Numbered from the stretch's first letter, positions 1 through 12,015 are shown. The stretch is 64,000 nucleotides of DNA from Cricetomys ansorgei (GCA_026225945.1 JAMJFZ010003746.1:4256001-4320000); one strand, 5' to 3'. The notes: generated by a model from the sequence alone, not told the origin. Made by a program: numbers and translations.

Positions 1-344
1 GGCTCTTCCTTTATCTTTTTCTTTGTTTTGGAAATGAGGTGGATCCTGTATCCTTGCCATTTTGAACTTGTGACCCTCCTGTCTCAGTCACTAGGTACCA
101 CCCCAGCTAAGGTCTCTGTTCCACAGTGACAGAAGTTCACGAACTTGCTCAAGTCAAGAACTAGACTCCCAAACTGCTGTCTTGTCTCCATCATTTTGAA
201 CTTTCTTTTGGAGAAGAGTAGATGTAAGAGATGGAGCTTTGGGCCTTGCACAGGGTGAGCAGCCCTTCCCACTGAGCTACTCCCTGTGGCCTTGTTTCAT
301 TAACTTGCACAGCTTCTCATTGGCTGAGAGTGAGAGTGCGGAAA

Positions 345-483
345 AGCTGGCTGGTGGAAAGTGCGAAGCCCTGGATTCAATCTCCAGCACTACACAAATC
401 ATGTGGTACATGTCTGTAATCCCAGCACTTGGGGGCGGAGCAGAAGGATCAGCCAGTTCAAGGCCAGTCTGGGCTATAAACAA
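345..483 (+). repeat. B4 (ID-B1 composite) SINE
   Basis: A tRNA-like ID head (gattcaatctccagcac) is followed by a B1-like body (tctgtaatcccagcacttgg ... gttcaaggccagtctgggct). It lies in ATP6V1E1 intron 3, immediately next to exon 3. Confidence 0.75.
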
Positions 484-522
484 AAGCTTCTTTAGTTTTG
501 TGCTCTAACCATCACCTACTTA

Positions 523-633
<111 letters not shown>

Positions 634-794
634 CTATGGAGAATTAACATACATTAATTTACTATACTGGATCTGGCTGATCATTTTATTTTAAGTACCA
701 GGAACAAGGATACGTTCATATGTTCACATGTTCACTTATTCCCATCTCAATAGAAAATTTGTTGTAACACTTATCCACAAAGATTACTTCGTTG

Positions 795-980
795 TTTTTT
801 TTTTAAATGTGTGTCTGTCATAAGTATGTAGGTGCTTGTGGAGACCAGATGAAGGCATTAGATGCCCTGGGGTTGGAGGTACAAGTGGCTGTGAGCCACC
901 TTACATAGGTGCTGGAACCAAACCCTGGTCCTATGTAACAGCAGTAATGCTCTTAAGCAATGAGCCATCTCTCCAACCCC
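795..980 (-). repeat. B2/B3 SINE, antisense
   Basis: The reverse complement begins with the B2/B3 head (ggggttggagagatggctca) and runs into its body with a degenerate tail. It lies in ATP6V1E1 intron 2. Confidence 0.8.
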
Positions 981-1267
981 AATAGTCTTTTTTTAAGTTA
1001 GAATTTATATATGTCATTACTAATGAGTATTTTCTTTTCCTGGTCTTCAAAATGTGGGAAATCCTCCTGGTTCTACCTTTAGGTGCTACGATTATTTTTG
1101 TTTTGTCTGAAACTGATACTAACGTAGCACAGGCAAGCTTTGAATTCTCCTGCTTCTATCTCCTAAATGCTGGGACTTCAGGAATGTGTTTCTACAGATA
1201 CCTGTAAAAATGCTCTTACTGGTATATCTAATGTTGATGGTTTCAAGCAATAAGACTTTATGGAAAC

Positions 1268-1510
1268 TAAGTGTGGTAGCACATGCCTTTAATCCCAAAA
1301 CTCAAGGGCAGAGGCTGCCATATCTCTGTGAGTTTGAGGCCAGCTTGGTCTACATAGTTAAGATCCTGGCAACAAAAGCAAAAACAAACTTGAAGATTGG
1401 GATAGGTGAAATGGTTCAGGAACCTGCTGCCAAATCTGACAGCCTGAATTCAATCCCCAGGACTCCTGTGGCAAATGGAAGATCTGACTCCCACACAGAC
1501 ACTACAGCAC
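1268..1510 (+). repeat. B1 followed by a degraded tRNA-derived SINE
   Basis: The B1 body (agtgtggtagcacatgcctt, then gaggccagcttggtctac) ends in an A-rich stretch at about 1390. A diverged B2-like unit (gaaatggttcaggaacctgc ... ttcaatccccagga) follows. Short open frames across 1186-1970 come from these repeats and have no coding support. Confidence 0.65.
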
Positions 1511-2369
1511 ACGGGCATGGGCACAAAAGTGCATGAGGAGTGCCCACACCAGCTGGGTGTCAGACCAGTGTCTCCCTCAGCCAGCTTCAGTGAAGCTTCC
1601 TCCTGCAGGAGATGGAAACAAACACAGAGGCTCTCAATGTGCAGACAATGTGCAGAGACTGAGCGACCTTGAAACCTTCATCAGAGCCCCCTCAGGGCTC
1701 AGGGCAACCTGTGGAAGAGGAGAAGGAAAGATCGTAGAGCCAGTGGCGACAGAAGACACTAAGGAAATATGGCCTTATAGACACAACAGAACAGACAAGC
1801 TCAGAGACTGTGGCAGCATGCACAGGTCTAAGCCAATGGAGGGGAAGGGAACACTAGCTCCCACTCCCATCCCAGAAGCTACCTCCAACTGACAACCACT
1901 CACAAAGGAAAAATCAGTTTTCTCTAAGGGAGCCTCACTAGCTGTACAAACCACACTTAAGGGAGGCCCCATGACCAGCAGTAGATGGCCAACAGCAAAC
2001 TACCTCAAGGCACCTACCTCTGGAGATGTTTTATCTCATAACGTTTGGCTTTTTTTCTTTAACCTTACATGTCTTTTTGCAATTTTGTTTTTATGGGTTT
2101 TGTATATGTACTTGTGTGCATTTATGTGTGTGTTTCTCGTGCTTTTTCTTTATTTTCAATAAAAATAAAATGCATGCACATGTGCGCACATGTGCACATA
2201 ATAAACAGGTGTAAAGGTTGTTTTGAGACGTCAAGACATCTTCACCCACATGGAAATACAAGGCCAGCCTGTGGTACATGAGACCCTGTCTCAAAACTAA
2301 GAACAAAAGAACGATGACTTTACTGATAGTTGTTCAAGGCTTGGAACAGGTCTGAACTTACACATTCTT

Positions 2370-2562
2370 TTTTAAAGACTTATTATTTTAAATTCTGTGC
2401 AGGCGCGTACTTATGCCTGTGGAGGCCAGAAAAGCCATCCGATCCCCTGGATCTGGAGTTCCGGCAGCCGTGAGCCGCCCGGCACGGGTGCTGAGACCCA
2501 AACCCAGGTCGTCTAGACACGCAGTCAGTGCTCTCAGCTCGGAGCCACCTCTCCAGCCCCCG
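2370..2562 (-). repeat. B3 SINE, antisense
   Basis: The complete antisense B3 ends in gagccacctctccagcccc. It is unusually CpG-rich for a SINE (ccggcagccgtgagccgccc), which suggests low decay. Confidence 0.8.
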
Positions 2563-2794
2563 GACATTCTCAGACGAGCGCTAGAACTAGAGCTCCAGCT
2601 CATTTGGAGGAGTGCACGCACGCATGCCATTCAACCCTAGCACGCCATAAAACAGGAAAGGTAGCATATACAACTAAATTCCAGCACTTGGGAGATGGCA
2701 GTCAAGAAGAACAGGAATTCAAGGCCATTTTTGGCTGCATTGTTGAGTCAGAGGCCAGCCCGGGAGACTGACACCCAGGCTCAAGTAAGGGAGG

Positions 2795-3168
2795 GGCCGG
2801 CAAAATAGCTTAGAGAGTTAAGGCACTTGCCACCAAGCCTGAGGACCTGGATTACAGTCTGAGGACCCACATGGTAGAAGAGAGTTGACTCTAAAATGTT
2901 ATTCTCTGAGCTCCACATATCCCTGCCCTTCCAAATAAATGTAGTTGGAAAAAAAATTTAAGTGGCTCTGGAAAGATGGCTCAGCTGTTAAGAACACTCA
3001 CCGTTCCTGTAGAGGACCTGGGTTCAGTTCTGAGCAGCCACCTCAGATGGCTTTCAATCACCTCTAACTCCAGTTACAGGGGACCCAACACCCTCTGGCA
3101 TCCAAGAGTACCTGCATGCACATGGTACACATAAATTCATGCAGTCTCACACACATACACTTAAAAAT
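2795..3168 (+). repeat. RSINE-like SINE and adjacent B3 SINE
   Basis: The unit at 2795-2948 (caaaatagcttagagagtta, cacttgccaccaagcctgag, ending ccaaataaatgtag) is a tRNA-derived SINE of the RSINE/B4-related type. The unit at 2962-3168 (gaaagatggctcagctgtta ... gacccaacaccctctggc) is a full B3. Confidence 0.75.
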
Positions 3169-3204
3169 AGTAAGTCAATCTTTTTTTGTTTCTTTTCTTT
3201 CCTT

Positions 3205-3388
3205 AAAGATTTATTTACTTTTATGTGCATTGGTGTTTTGCCTGCATGTATGTCTGTGTGAGAGTGCCAGGTCCTCTGGAACTGGAGTTACAGACAGTTG
3301 TGAGCTGCCATGTGGGTGCTGAGAACCAAACTCAGGTCCTCTGGAAGAGCAGCCAGTGCTCCTAACAGCTGAGCCAACTCCCCAGTCC
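3205..3388 (-). repeat. B3 SINE, antisense
   Basis: The poly-T/TTTATTTA tail at the left, then gcattggtgttttgcctgca, and the reverse-complement head (gctgagccaactccccag) at the right define an almost full-length antisense copy. Confidence 0.85.
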
Positions 3389-3467
3389 CCAAACGTAAAT
3401 CTTAGTAATAAGTATGCTATGTCATGAAACTAGTTTCTTTGCATGATGTTATAGAAACAAGACACAT

Positions 3468-3606
3468 GCCAGGTGGTGGTGGTGCACATATCTAATCCTA
3501 GCACTTAGGAGGCAGAGACAGGAGGATCTCTGAGTTCAAGGCCAGCCTGGTCTACAGATGAATTCCAAGGCAGCCAGGGCTACATAGAGGAACACTGTCT
3601 CAGGGG
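3468..3606 (+). repeat. B1 SINE
   Basis: A near full-length 7SL-derived B1 with gccaggtggtggtggtgcac, ggaggatctctgagttcaag and agccagggctacatagagg. Confidence 0.9.
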
Positions 3607-4292
3607 GAAAAACAAAAACAAACAAACAATAAAAAGACACAGATATGTAGCCGACAGCTACTGTGTTGGTCCACAAAGAAGACAAGGAGACATTTTCATA
3701 GATACAAACCTGCCAGACCTCAGCACAGGAACAATATGTCATAGCAAGAGTCACACTGGACAGCTGAACCCTGATTGTCTGATCTCAGTTGTTTTTATTG
3801 ATATAAAAGCTCCTTGGTATTCTATTGATACAAAAACTCTATCCCCTCATCTAAAGGCCTATTTGCATAATGAAGGAAACCTGTAGGCTAGTCCCATCCC
3901 AAAATCCTTTAGCAGCCAAACTATGTCACCTCTATGGTGGGGAAACTCAAGGCCTAAGGGACGTGTTCTCTCTTTTGTTGCTGGAGACTGTGGGAGAGAG
4001 GGACACAAGAATTCCTCCACAGCAACTCTGTTCTTCCACAATGGCTCTGTCAGAGAGCAGCGAGCAGGTGCAAGTCATGAGGATCAACCATCTCAATCAC
4101 AGCGTTACATAAAGCCACACCTGCAGATGATACAAACTGCCAAGGCTTAGGCAGCTCTTCCCCTAACAGTGTGAAAAACAACTGCTCCAAAGTTACAAGA
4201 GCATAACTAGAAATAAACTTCCCCAACACAGATATGTTCCTACTGATCCTATGGGATGTGAAAGTAAACAATTTTAGCAGTAATATTGCTTA

Positions 4293-4406
<114 letters not shown>

Positions 4407-4639
4407 CTATGTGGGAAAAGACATATTTTAATTCAATAACAAGACAAAGACATGCAACTTTAGAGTCACTAAGTAATCACAAGAGGATTACCAAGTCCCA
4501 GGCCTACCTCGTCTACATGGCACTTTCCATGGCAGTCGGGATTACACAGCCAGTGCAGACTGTAGAAGGTACAAGGCTGACTACTGCTTCCCTCTCAAGC
4601 ACCACCCGAACAAATCAGCATAACTGAGGACCCTTCAGA

Positions 4640-5700
4640 TGCAGCTGTTATCACAGCCGGCTCACTTCAGTTCCCTGAGTTCACTATACGTTCTCACCTC
4701 CATGGTGTCTAACTATGCTCTGCCTTCACTTGGATCGGTCTTCACCTGGCTAACACCTCAGGCCTCGGCTTACCTGTCATCTCCTGAACTTCCCACTGCT
4801 GTGCTCCCAGGGCACTTTGCACCTCCCTCTACCAAGCACCTAAGCACCTGGGTTGTTTTTTTGTTTTTGTTTTCATTCTTATTTATTGTGTGTGTATGTC
4901 TATGGGTATGCCTATGCCACCGAGGTCAGCCACCTGTAGAAGTTAGCTCTCTACTTCCACCATGTGGGTTCCCGGGATTGAACACATCAGGCTTGGCACC
5001 AGATGCTTTACCCAATAAACCAGCTGTCCTGGTCAAGCTAGAGTTATCTGAGAAGAGGGAACCACAACTGAGAAATGTCTCTATGAGACTGACCTATAGG
5101 CAAGCCTGAATGCCATTTCTTAATGAGTGACTTATATGGGAGGACCCATCCCATTGTGGGTGGTGCTACCTCTGGGCAAGTAGGCAGTCCTGGGATGTTC
5201 AGAAAAGCAGGCTGAGTAAGTCATGAGGAACAAAACCCTAGTTTGTTCCATGGCCTCTACTTCAGTCTCTTTCTCCAGGTTCCTGCCCTGACTTCCTTCA
5301 CTTTAATAAAGTGACCAGTGCTTATAAATGCTCCAAGTTCCATTTGGTTTCCTTCCCTGGGTGAAACCAATTCAAACCTGCATTACCTGCCTTCCTCAGT
5401 TGTGCTGGACCTCTCAGCTACCAGATCTGCCTTGATCAGCCTAGCCCAAAGCAAAGGCATTCATTTAAATTCAGAGAAGCCTATTTACAGTCAACCAGAT
5501 TCTAAGAAAATGAGCCAACCCCTTAAGGACATTTAACTCCACCCCTAAGCCATAAAAAAGCAGACCTTTAAAAACACTTTTCCCCCCACTTCTCTGCTAT
5601 CCCATTAATAAAGTTTTCTGGAGTCTGGTCCCTTAGAAAGTCTGATGTAATAAATGACCATATTCTCTAGACCAAAAAGCAAATACTGAGTGAAGAGGAG
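4640..5700. repeat. Mixed repeat block in ATP6V1E1 intron 1
   Basis: At 4875-5030 there is an antisense RSINE/B3-like copy. From about 5045 to 5330 the sequence (aaccacaactgagaaatgtc, gcaagcctgaatgccatttc, gggtggtgctacctctgggc, ggttcctgccctgacttcct) matches a dispersed rodent repeat I know from many loci, probably an L1 3'-end family. I am not sure of its name. A 156-codon open frame at 4639-5109 crosses from unique sequence into the SINE and is not a gene. Confidence 0.6.
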
Positions 5701-5775
5701 GGGTGTATAGCTCAGTACTTGACCATGTGTGAAGACCTGAGTCTAGCACCACACTGTCCCAAATCAAATAGACCT
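5697..5775 (+). repeat. ID-type SINE
   Basis: The tRNA-Ala-like head (aggggtgtatagctcagtac) leads into a degenerate body and an A-rich tail. Confidence 0.65.
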
Positions 5776-5779
5776 AAAA

Positions 5780-7720
5780 CTGAAAACGAAAATTTTTTTA
5801 AATGACAGATGAAAGGGGAATCTGGGATTTCTTAAGCACCTACCATATGCTTGGCACTTAGTCTATATACTGCTGAAAATATATTGAATAAAACACATTG
5901 CCCTTGGCCTCAGAACATAGCTTACTGGCAGACCACTTTCCTACCAAGACCTGGGTTGGAACCCTACCAAGACAAAACAAAACAAGCCCCCCTATAAAAC
6001 AAAAAATCTCTGATCTCAAAGGAGTACAGACTGTAAACAAGATTTCATTACTTCCATTTTAAATAAAGAAAAAAGGATTGTTCTAGAACCCAATGAACAC
6101 ACTGCTTTGTTTCTGCACTATGGTATGGAGGCCCACACATTCCAAAGAGGAGCAAGAGGGGGAAAGACTGACTACCAAGAGCACGTGGAGGTCATGGTAC
6201 TCTCTTTTTTTTTTAGCATAGTTTTTCCTATGCTAAAAACCTGAAGCAGTGATAAATGTTCCAAAATCTTGTTTTCTGTGAAAATACTGTACAGTATCTT
6301 CACTTTCTTCATGGATGTCACTCCTATTTCCCTTCTGTAATTACCACAGCTCCCTTCTCCACCCACCCCCAAAAGGAAGAAGTGCCTTACTGTCCTTAAT
6401 ACAGGTTTGGTTAAGGATAAAACGAAATGCTATTTTTACTAATGAGATGGAAACATCAAAAACAGAAAACATTGTTCACCTAGGAGGGTTCACAAGCCAG
6501 TGAGCGTGCTTTAGTCAGAGGGCCTTCCTAGTTCTTAGGGAAAAAAATAGACTTAGTTCCCTAAACTATGCAGACATTAAACTGCACCTTTAAACTTCCT
6601 TTTTTGTAAACCTATATGCAGCCTTGGTGAGTGTTTGTAATCCCAGGGCTCGGGAAGCCGAGCCAGGGGACGGAACTACCTGGGATACACATTACCAGGC
6701 TAGCCAGCAATGCAAAGCAAGAACGTATTTCAAAACACAAAGGGAAAGACAACACCCTCCAAAATAAATAGGAAAAGAAAACCCACTAGTAATATGACTA
6801 CTAAATGCAAAGTCCCAGTAGATCAGTTACCAATCAGCAAGACAAATGGAAAGCATTTTTTCTCTTGTAATCAACCTGTCAGCACCCTGTTTCTCCCTAT
6901 CTCCCAGGGTGTGCTTTAGAGCGTTTATTTACTCTGATTGAATTTAGAGTGTGAAGTTAGGTTGTGCAGCCCAGCTGGCCTGAAATCATGATTCAGCCTA
7001 AGTTTCCGAAGCATGTGTCACAAGGAAAATTATATTTTTAGTATTTAAAAACTTAAATGTACGGCACATTTAAAAATATCTGATAAAATTCCCCCAAACG
7101 GACTATATGTACCTAAAAACAAACAAACAAACACAAAACGCCAGGTATGCACTTAGCAATCTCCGCACTCAAGAGGCAAGGCCCAAGAATCAAGTGGCCA
7201 AGCTCCTCCTCGGTTAGGAAGAACTGGACGCGGGCCTGGGCTGCAGGAGACCCTAAAAAAGAGGGGGAGGAACGGACCTGAGCTCAAGATTTACATAACA
7301 GTTTTCATAAACCCTAACTCACCTAATTTGTAGCTTGTAGGTGCAATAGAAAGGGTTTTCTCATTCGACAAATATTAATGTATAACTTAGGTTCGCGGTG
7401 TCGACTTCCCGAGATGAAAAACCCCGGTTCACACAACGAAGGCCCTCAAAACGCAAGTTGCTCTTTCCCAACAGTCTCTTTCCTATCATATATTGTGGGG
7501 CATTCCTTCGGGTTGGAAAAAAAAAATTCAGGAAGAAAGTCGCTTTCAACCCTTGCACAAAACTCTTCGGATTAGGCAATGAGAACCCCCCCCCAAAAAA
7601 AGGGGGGTTGCTGAGATGGGAGGCAGAGTAGGTGGGAGGCTCCGTGACAAGCAAGAGGAAGCAGGAGACCAGCGGTCACGTGAGATGTGGTGCAAACCAC
7701 CCCATCCCTCGGTCCTCAAA
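5780..7720. other. Rest of ATP6V1E1 intron 1: mostly unclassified
   Basis: I see one old B1-like fragment (about 6615-6690: ttggtgagtgtttgtaatcc). There is also a hairpin-forming C9-A7-G6 tract at 7584-7609. The CpG island begins near 7700. I find no exon-like frame with acceptor and donor. Confidence 0.5.
7675..7683. promoter_or_regulatory. CLEAR-type E-box in ATP6V1E1 intron 1
   Basis: The sequence GTCACGTGA matches nine bases of the CLEAR consensus GTCACGTGAC used by TFEB, TFE3 and MITF. It lies about 180 bp inside intron 1, downstream of the start codon. V-ATPase genes are established members of the lysosomal CLEAR network, which makes the match more than a chance E-box, but binding is inferred. 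Confidence 0.65.
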
Positions 7721-7729
7721 CTACCAGCA

Positions 7730-8125
7730 CCCAGGGTCGGCGGCCCGAGGGGCTCCCCGCAGAGCTCGGGCGGCCCTAAGCCCTAGTCCTGTGGGAGCCA
7801 AACGCCGTAGCCGCCCTTCAGACCGTGCTGCGGCTGCGCGGCAGCAAACCCGGCTCTCACCTGCTTCTGCACGTCTGCATCGCTGAGCGCCATGGCGAAG
7901 GCGAAGCTCGGCCTGGGAACAACCTCGAGTCCGGATCTGAAGCTTCGGCGGAGCAACCCCGAGACGAAGACCCAGCGAAGTACTCGGCTTCCTTTCCTTC
8001 GTAACTCCAGCTTCCGGTTCCTGCCAGGTGACCAAGCTCCGGAGCCTTCTCAGCCAATAGAAAGAGAACTGTGTCCCCGGAAGTTCCACCCTGGCCCGCT
8101 CTTCCTCGGAGGCGCATGCGCAGAC
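7730..8125 (-). promoter_or_regulatory. ATP6V1E1: ATP6V1E1 CpG-rich promoter with NRF1, ETS and CCAAT sites
   Basis: CpG density rises sharply here compared with the flanks. Visible motifs upstream of the minus-strand ATG are an NRF1-type GCGCATGCGCA (8112-8122), an ETS-type CCGGAAGT (8077-8084), a CCAAT box in plus orientation (8054-8058), and a second ETS core as cttccgg (8011-8017). There is no TATA box. This is a typical housekeeping arrangement. The exact start site is inferred at about 100-140 bp upstream of the ATG. Confidence 0.8.
7861..7893 (-). CDS. ATP6V1E1: ATP6V1E1 coding exon 1 (start codon, 11 codons)
   Basis: Subunit E forms, with subunit G, the peripheral stalks that tie the catalytic V1 head of the vacuolar proton pump to its membrane V0 sector. 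The pump acidifies lysosomes, endosomes and secretory vesicles. On the minus strand the ATG at 7893-7891 sits in a good Kozak setting (gccATGg) and is followed by codons for ALSDADVQKQ. A consensus donor (CAG|gtgaga) follows at 7860. The N-terminal peptide is identical to the mammalian E1 start as I know it. The exon ends in phase 0 and joins exon 2 at 4406. The testis paralogue E2 is largely intronless, so this spliced structure also supports E1. Confidence 0.95.
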
Positions 8126-8289
8126 TGTCCATCAGTCCTTCCCCCCCACCCCCTCAATGGTCTCGTGATTTTTGGTCAAGGACAAAATCATCTCTCCTTT
8201 CTTAAGACAGAGCTTTAGGTGTTCTTGCATCAGACATTAGTCAGAATTATCTATATTTCTTCAGCGGTTGTTTTGTAAAACTATTTTCG

Positions 8290-9010
8290 TTTTGGTATTT
8301 TATTTTTTACAGGCTGGCCTTGAACTCCTGATCTGCCTCCACCTGCCAAGTGTTAGGATTACAGACACTGCGAAACACCTGGCTCAGCCACTGTAAAAAA
8401 TTCAGGTAATTTACTCAGAGCTCCGAACCAGAAAAAATAAATATATAAAAAAGTCGGGCGTGGGGCGCACGCCCTTTAATCCCAGCGCTTGGGAGACAGA
8501 GGCAGGCAGATCTGAGTTTAAGGCCACGGTAGTCTACAGAGCGAATTCCAGGTACAGCCAGGGCTGCACAGGGCCCTGTCTCGAACAAACAAAAATTTAC
8601 TCAGAACTAGAGATTAGTTCACTTGGCAAGAATGCTTCCCAGCACGCAGAGCCTTGGGTTTCATCCCAGCATCTGTGAGCCTGGGTATGGTGAGGCGTAA
8701 ATCCCAATGCTCACTCAGATGGAGGCCGGAAAATCCGAAGTTCCAGATCATTCCTTTACATTGGAAATTTGAGGCCAGCCTGGGCTAGCGACTGAATAAC
8801 TGTTTTTTATTTAAATCCAAACCATGGGGCTGGAGACATGGCTCAGGAATTAGGCGAACTGGCTCCTCTTACAGAGAACTCAGGTTTAATTCCCAGCACC
8901 CATGTGGCAGCTCACAACTTCTGTTCAGGGAGATCCAACAGCTTCCCTAGTCACCACGCATGCAGGCAAAACACCTATACACATGTAAAAGGAATAAACA
9001 AAAGCCAAAC
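8290..9010. repeat. SINE cluster just upstream of the ATP6V1E1 promoter
   Basis: An antisense B1 fragment lies at 8290-8388 (ggctggccttgaactcctga). A plus-strand B1 is at 8450-8590 (agtcgggcgtggggcgcacg). A diverged ID-B1 composite is at 8602-8800. A plus-strand B3 is at 8825-9010 (ggggctggagacatggctca), tailing into the A-rich region. All lie outside the promoter motifs. Confidence 0.8.
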
Positions 9011-9477
9011 CAGATTTAGCATTAATAAAAACAAATCCTTCGATATTTACTATTAAGAATTGTGTGAAACCGTATTTGGACTGTACCTTTATGGGGGCCC
9101 AATAGACCATACCAATATGCAGTTTCAGTCAAGTTCTGATCTTGCTTGGTTCTGGAGGATTTGTAGCCAATCTACTATGCCAGGGCTTAGACTTTTCCAT
9201 TTTAAACTCATTTTCGTGAACTAAAGTTTTACAGTACCCTTGCTATTACAAGGATATAAAATAGGTACACAAAATATGAATAATAAATCATATATTAAAA
9301 ACAATTCTTTGGTTTTATGTAATTTTACCATTTACTAAAGCGAGAAGCAAATTTGCATGCTAATGAGATGTGTGTGCTTGTTTATCTTTATATAAAGAAT
9401 TAAATCATGGCTGAATATTCAATACCTAAGGATATAGAACAGCTAAAACGTTTTTCAGAATTATTCCATGTTGATTT

Positions 9478-9622
9478 TTTTTTCCCAAAGTTTCTCTGTT
9501 GTAACTCTAGCTGTCCTGGAGTTTCTAGAAACCTGGCTAGCCTCGAACTCACAGAGATCAGCCTGCCTCTGCCTCCCAAGTGCTAGGATTAAAGATGTGT
9601 CCCACCATGACCAACCTCCATG
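9478..9622 (-). repeat. B1 SINE, antisense
   Basis: The antisense B1 runs from its poly-T end (tttttttttcccaaagtttc) through cctcgaactcacagagatca to ggattaaagatgtgtcccac. An AT-rich stretch without recognisable features precedes it (9050-9470). Confidence 0.85.
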
Positions 9623-9834
9623 TTTTGATTTTTATACTGAGATTTCCACATCAGACAGACGGGTAGCATAAGGTGGCTGAAGTGCTAGGGTTATTTCAGA
9701 AATTCTTGGAAATTCTGTCCTAATCCCAAGGATATTTAGTATTTTATGAAACTCAAGTCAGCAACTCAAATGGCAATTTTTTAAAAAGATTCCAATACAA
9801 TTTTCAAATGTTCTATTCTATATGTACTATTTTT

Positions 9835-10045
9835 AAAATTACTTATTCTATGTGCATGTGTGTTTCATCTGCATGTATGTCTTTGCACCACTGTGCATGC
9901 TGGTACCCACCAAGGCCAGAAGAGGGTGTTTGATGCCATGGAAGTAGCGTTCTAGATAGCTATGAGCCACCATATGGGTGCTGGGAACTGACCCAGGTCC
10001 TCTGGATGAGCACCAAGTGTTCTTAACCATTTCTCCAACCCCCAG
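9835..10045 (-). repeat. B3 SINE, antisense
   Basis: The tail-proximal sequence (acttattctatgtgcatgtg) is followed by gccaccatatgggtgctggg and the reverse-complement head ending tctccaacccccag. Confidence 0.85.
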
Positions 10046-10484
10046 ATATACTACTTTGATAATTAAATCCTAAGTGAGGAATGACAGTAGGCAAGTTTTT
10101 AAAGTTTTAGTCTTCCATAAATAAATCATTATAATTCTGTAAAAGAAAATTATGTATATATAATAAAGACGCTGCAATTCATAATATACAAGTCTTGAGT
10201 CTGAGCTGATGTCTCAGGCAGTGTTCCATAGTACAGAATGAAGATATCCCAAGGCAAAATACCCCTTGTTATGTGTTCAGAACCAAGGCTGTAGTAAGGT
10301 CATTGCAAATCAAACGCAGGCGAGCTCTACCAGAAACCTTCAGATTCATTCCTGTTTGATTTGAATTAAGTTTTGATTGTTGTATGTTCATTACTATTCT
10401 CAAGGTTTTTGTGGTCCTCGCTTTTACTTAGGAGACACCATATATAGAGTCACAATGCACATTTTAAGAAACCTGGGGGCAGGT

Positions 10485-10892
10485 TGTACTGGAGAGATGG
10501 CTCAGTGGTTAAGAGCACTTGCTGCTCTTCCAGAGGACCCAGGTTCAGTTCCCAGCACCCACATCGGGTGGCTTACAACTGCCTATAACTCCAGTTCCAG
10601 GGGATCTTACACCTTCTGGGCTCTGTAGGCCACCTGCATTATATGGTGCACATGTGAATAAATCTACCTTTAGGAAGGAAGGAAGAGAGGGAGGGAGGGA
10701 GGGAGGGAGGGAGGGAAGGGGAGAAACTGTGGAGGCTGGTGAAATGGCTTATCAGGCAAAGGTACTTGAGGCAGAGCCTGACGACTTGAATTCAATTCCT
10801 GGATCCCACAAAAAGGAAAAGGAGAACACTGACATCACAAAGTTGTCTTCTGACCTCCATACATGCACTGTAACATTCACGAGCCCACCCCC

Positions 10893-10934
<42 letters not shown>

Positions 10935-10960
10935 ACTAATTAAAAAAAAAAACCCTATGA
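10485..10960 (+). repeat. B3 SINE, GGAG microsatellite, RSINE-like SINE, CA microsatellite
   Basis: In order on the plus strand there is a B3 (10485-10672, tactggagagatggctcagt), a GGAG/GGGA run (10673-10722), and a tRNA-derived RSINE-like unit (10733-10890, gctggtgaaatggcttatca). A (CA)n tract follows at about 10893-10935. The microsatellites sit at the SINE 3' tails, a usual place for them to arise. Confidence 0.8.
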
Positions 10961-10994
10961 ACTAAACAGTAGCCCTTACGCTTTCAAAATGTTT

Positions 10995-12015
10995 TGTTGT
11001 TTTTAACACTTATTTACTTATGTGTATTTGTGGTGTGTATATGTGTGGGTGCTGGTATGCTGCAGCTCAAGAGTGGATGACGGAGGACAACGTGGGGGAA
11101 TCGGTTCTCTCCTTCCACCATGTGGGTTCTGGGGGCTGACCTCAAGTCATCTAGCTAGGTGGTAAGTGCCTTTGCTAAACCATCCCAGCAGCCCTTCCTT
11201 TTTGAGACAGAATCTCATGTAGTACACACTGTCTTCAAACACACTATATAGTTGAAGATGACCTTGAATTCCTGATCCCCCTATATCCCTCTTGAAAATA
11301 CTTGGGATTTTGTGTGTAGATCAGTTGGTAGGGTGCTTACAGCATGGGCAAGCCTTGGGTTCAATTCCCAGCACTGGATAAACTAGATATGGTGGCACAT
11401 GCATGTAATCCCAGCACTAAGGAGGTGGAGGCAGCTGAATCAGAAACTCAAGATATGTCTACAGCCATCGCACACTCAGCTTGCCCAATCTCACCCTCAG
11501 CTACACAGTGAGCTTGAGACCAGCCTGGGCTGCGTGAGACCCTCTCTCAAAAACAACAACAAAACGTTCAAAAACGCTAAGATCATATGCCTGTACCGCC
11601 ATGCCCAGCCTCGCTTCCCCTCTTCCTTGTGCTGTTGATGACAATGTTGGTTGGAGTCTCAGAACCTGCTCTGCCTAGGAGCTGGGGGATTTCCTAGTTG
11701 TTCTGGTTTTGCTTTGTACAAATTACACATTTTAACTGGACTAAGAAACTTACCTTAATTTTTTTTTAATAGTATTATACTACACCCTCAGTCCAGAAAG
11801 GTTTTTTTAAGACACGGTCTAAAGTAGCCCAGGCTGAACTTGAAACTAGCTATGTTGCCAAGGATAACCCTGACTTTGCCATCTTCCTGCCTCCATCTCC
11901 ATCTTCTGGGATTGCAGGCACCACTGTGTTCAGTATTTTTGTGATGCTAAGGATTGAACCCAGGCCTTGAGCATGTGAAGCAAGTGCTCTGGCCAACTGA
12001 ACTAGAACATCAGCT
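10995..12015. repeat. SINE block: antisense RSINE-like, B4 plus, B4 minus
   Basis: An antisense tRNA-SINE spans 10995-11195 (tccttccaccatgtgggttc). A plus-strand ID-B1 composite spans about 11305-11565 (tgtgtgtagatcagttggta, then atggtggcacatgcatgtaa). An antisense ID-B1 composite spans about 11800-12015 (gacacggtctaaagtagccc, then ctaaggattgaacccaggcc). Confidence 0.75.

Noticed and set aside
4639..5109. A 156-codon open frame on the plus strand in ATP6V1E1 intron 1
   Set aside because: It starts in unclassified intron sequence and ends inside an antisense SINE. No similarity, splice signals or codon pattern supports it.
7857..8132. Frames overlapping the ATP6V1E1 start region in other phases
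   Set aside because: They are shadows of CpG-rich promoter sequence; the 11-codon exon 1 frame is the one that joins exons 2 and 3.
10485..10560. tRNA-gene-like A and B boxes at many places (for example 10485, 27909, 34449)
   Set aside because: They are the tRNA-derived heads of B2/B3/ID SINEs and lack a foldable mature tRNA.
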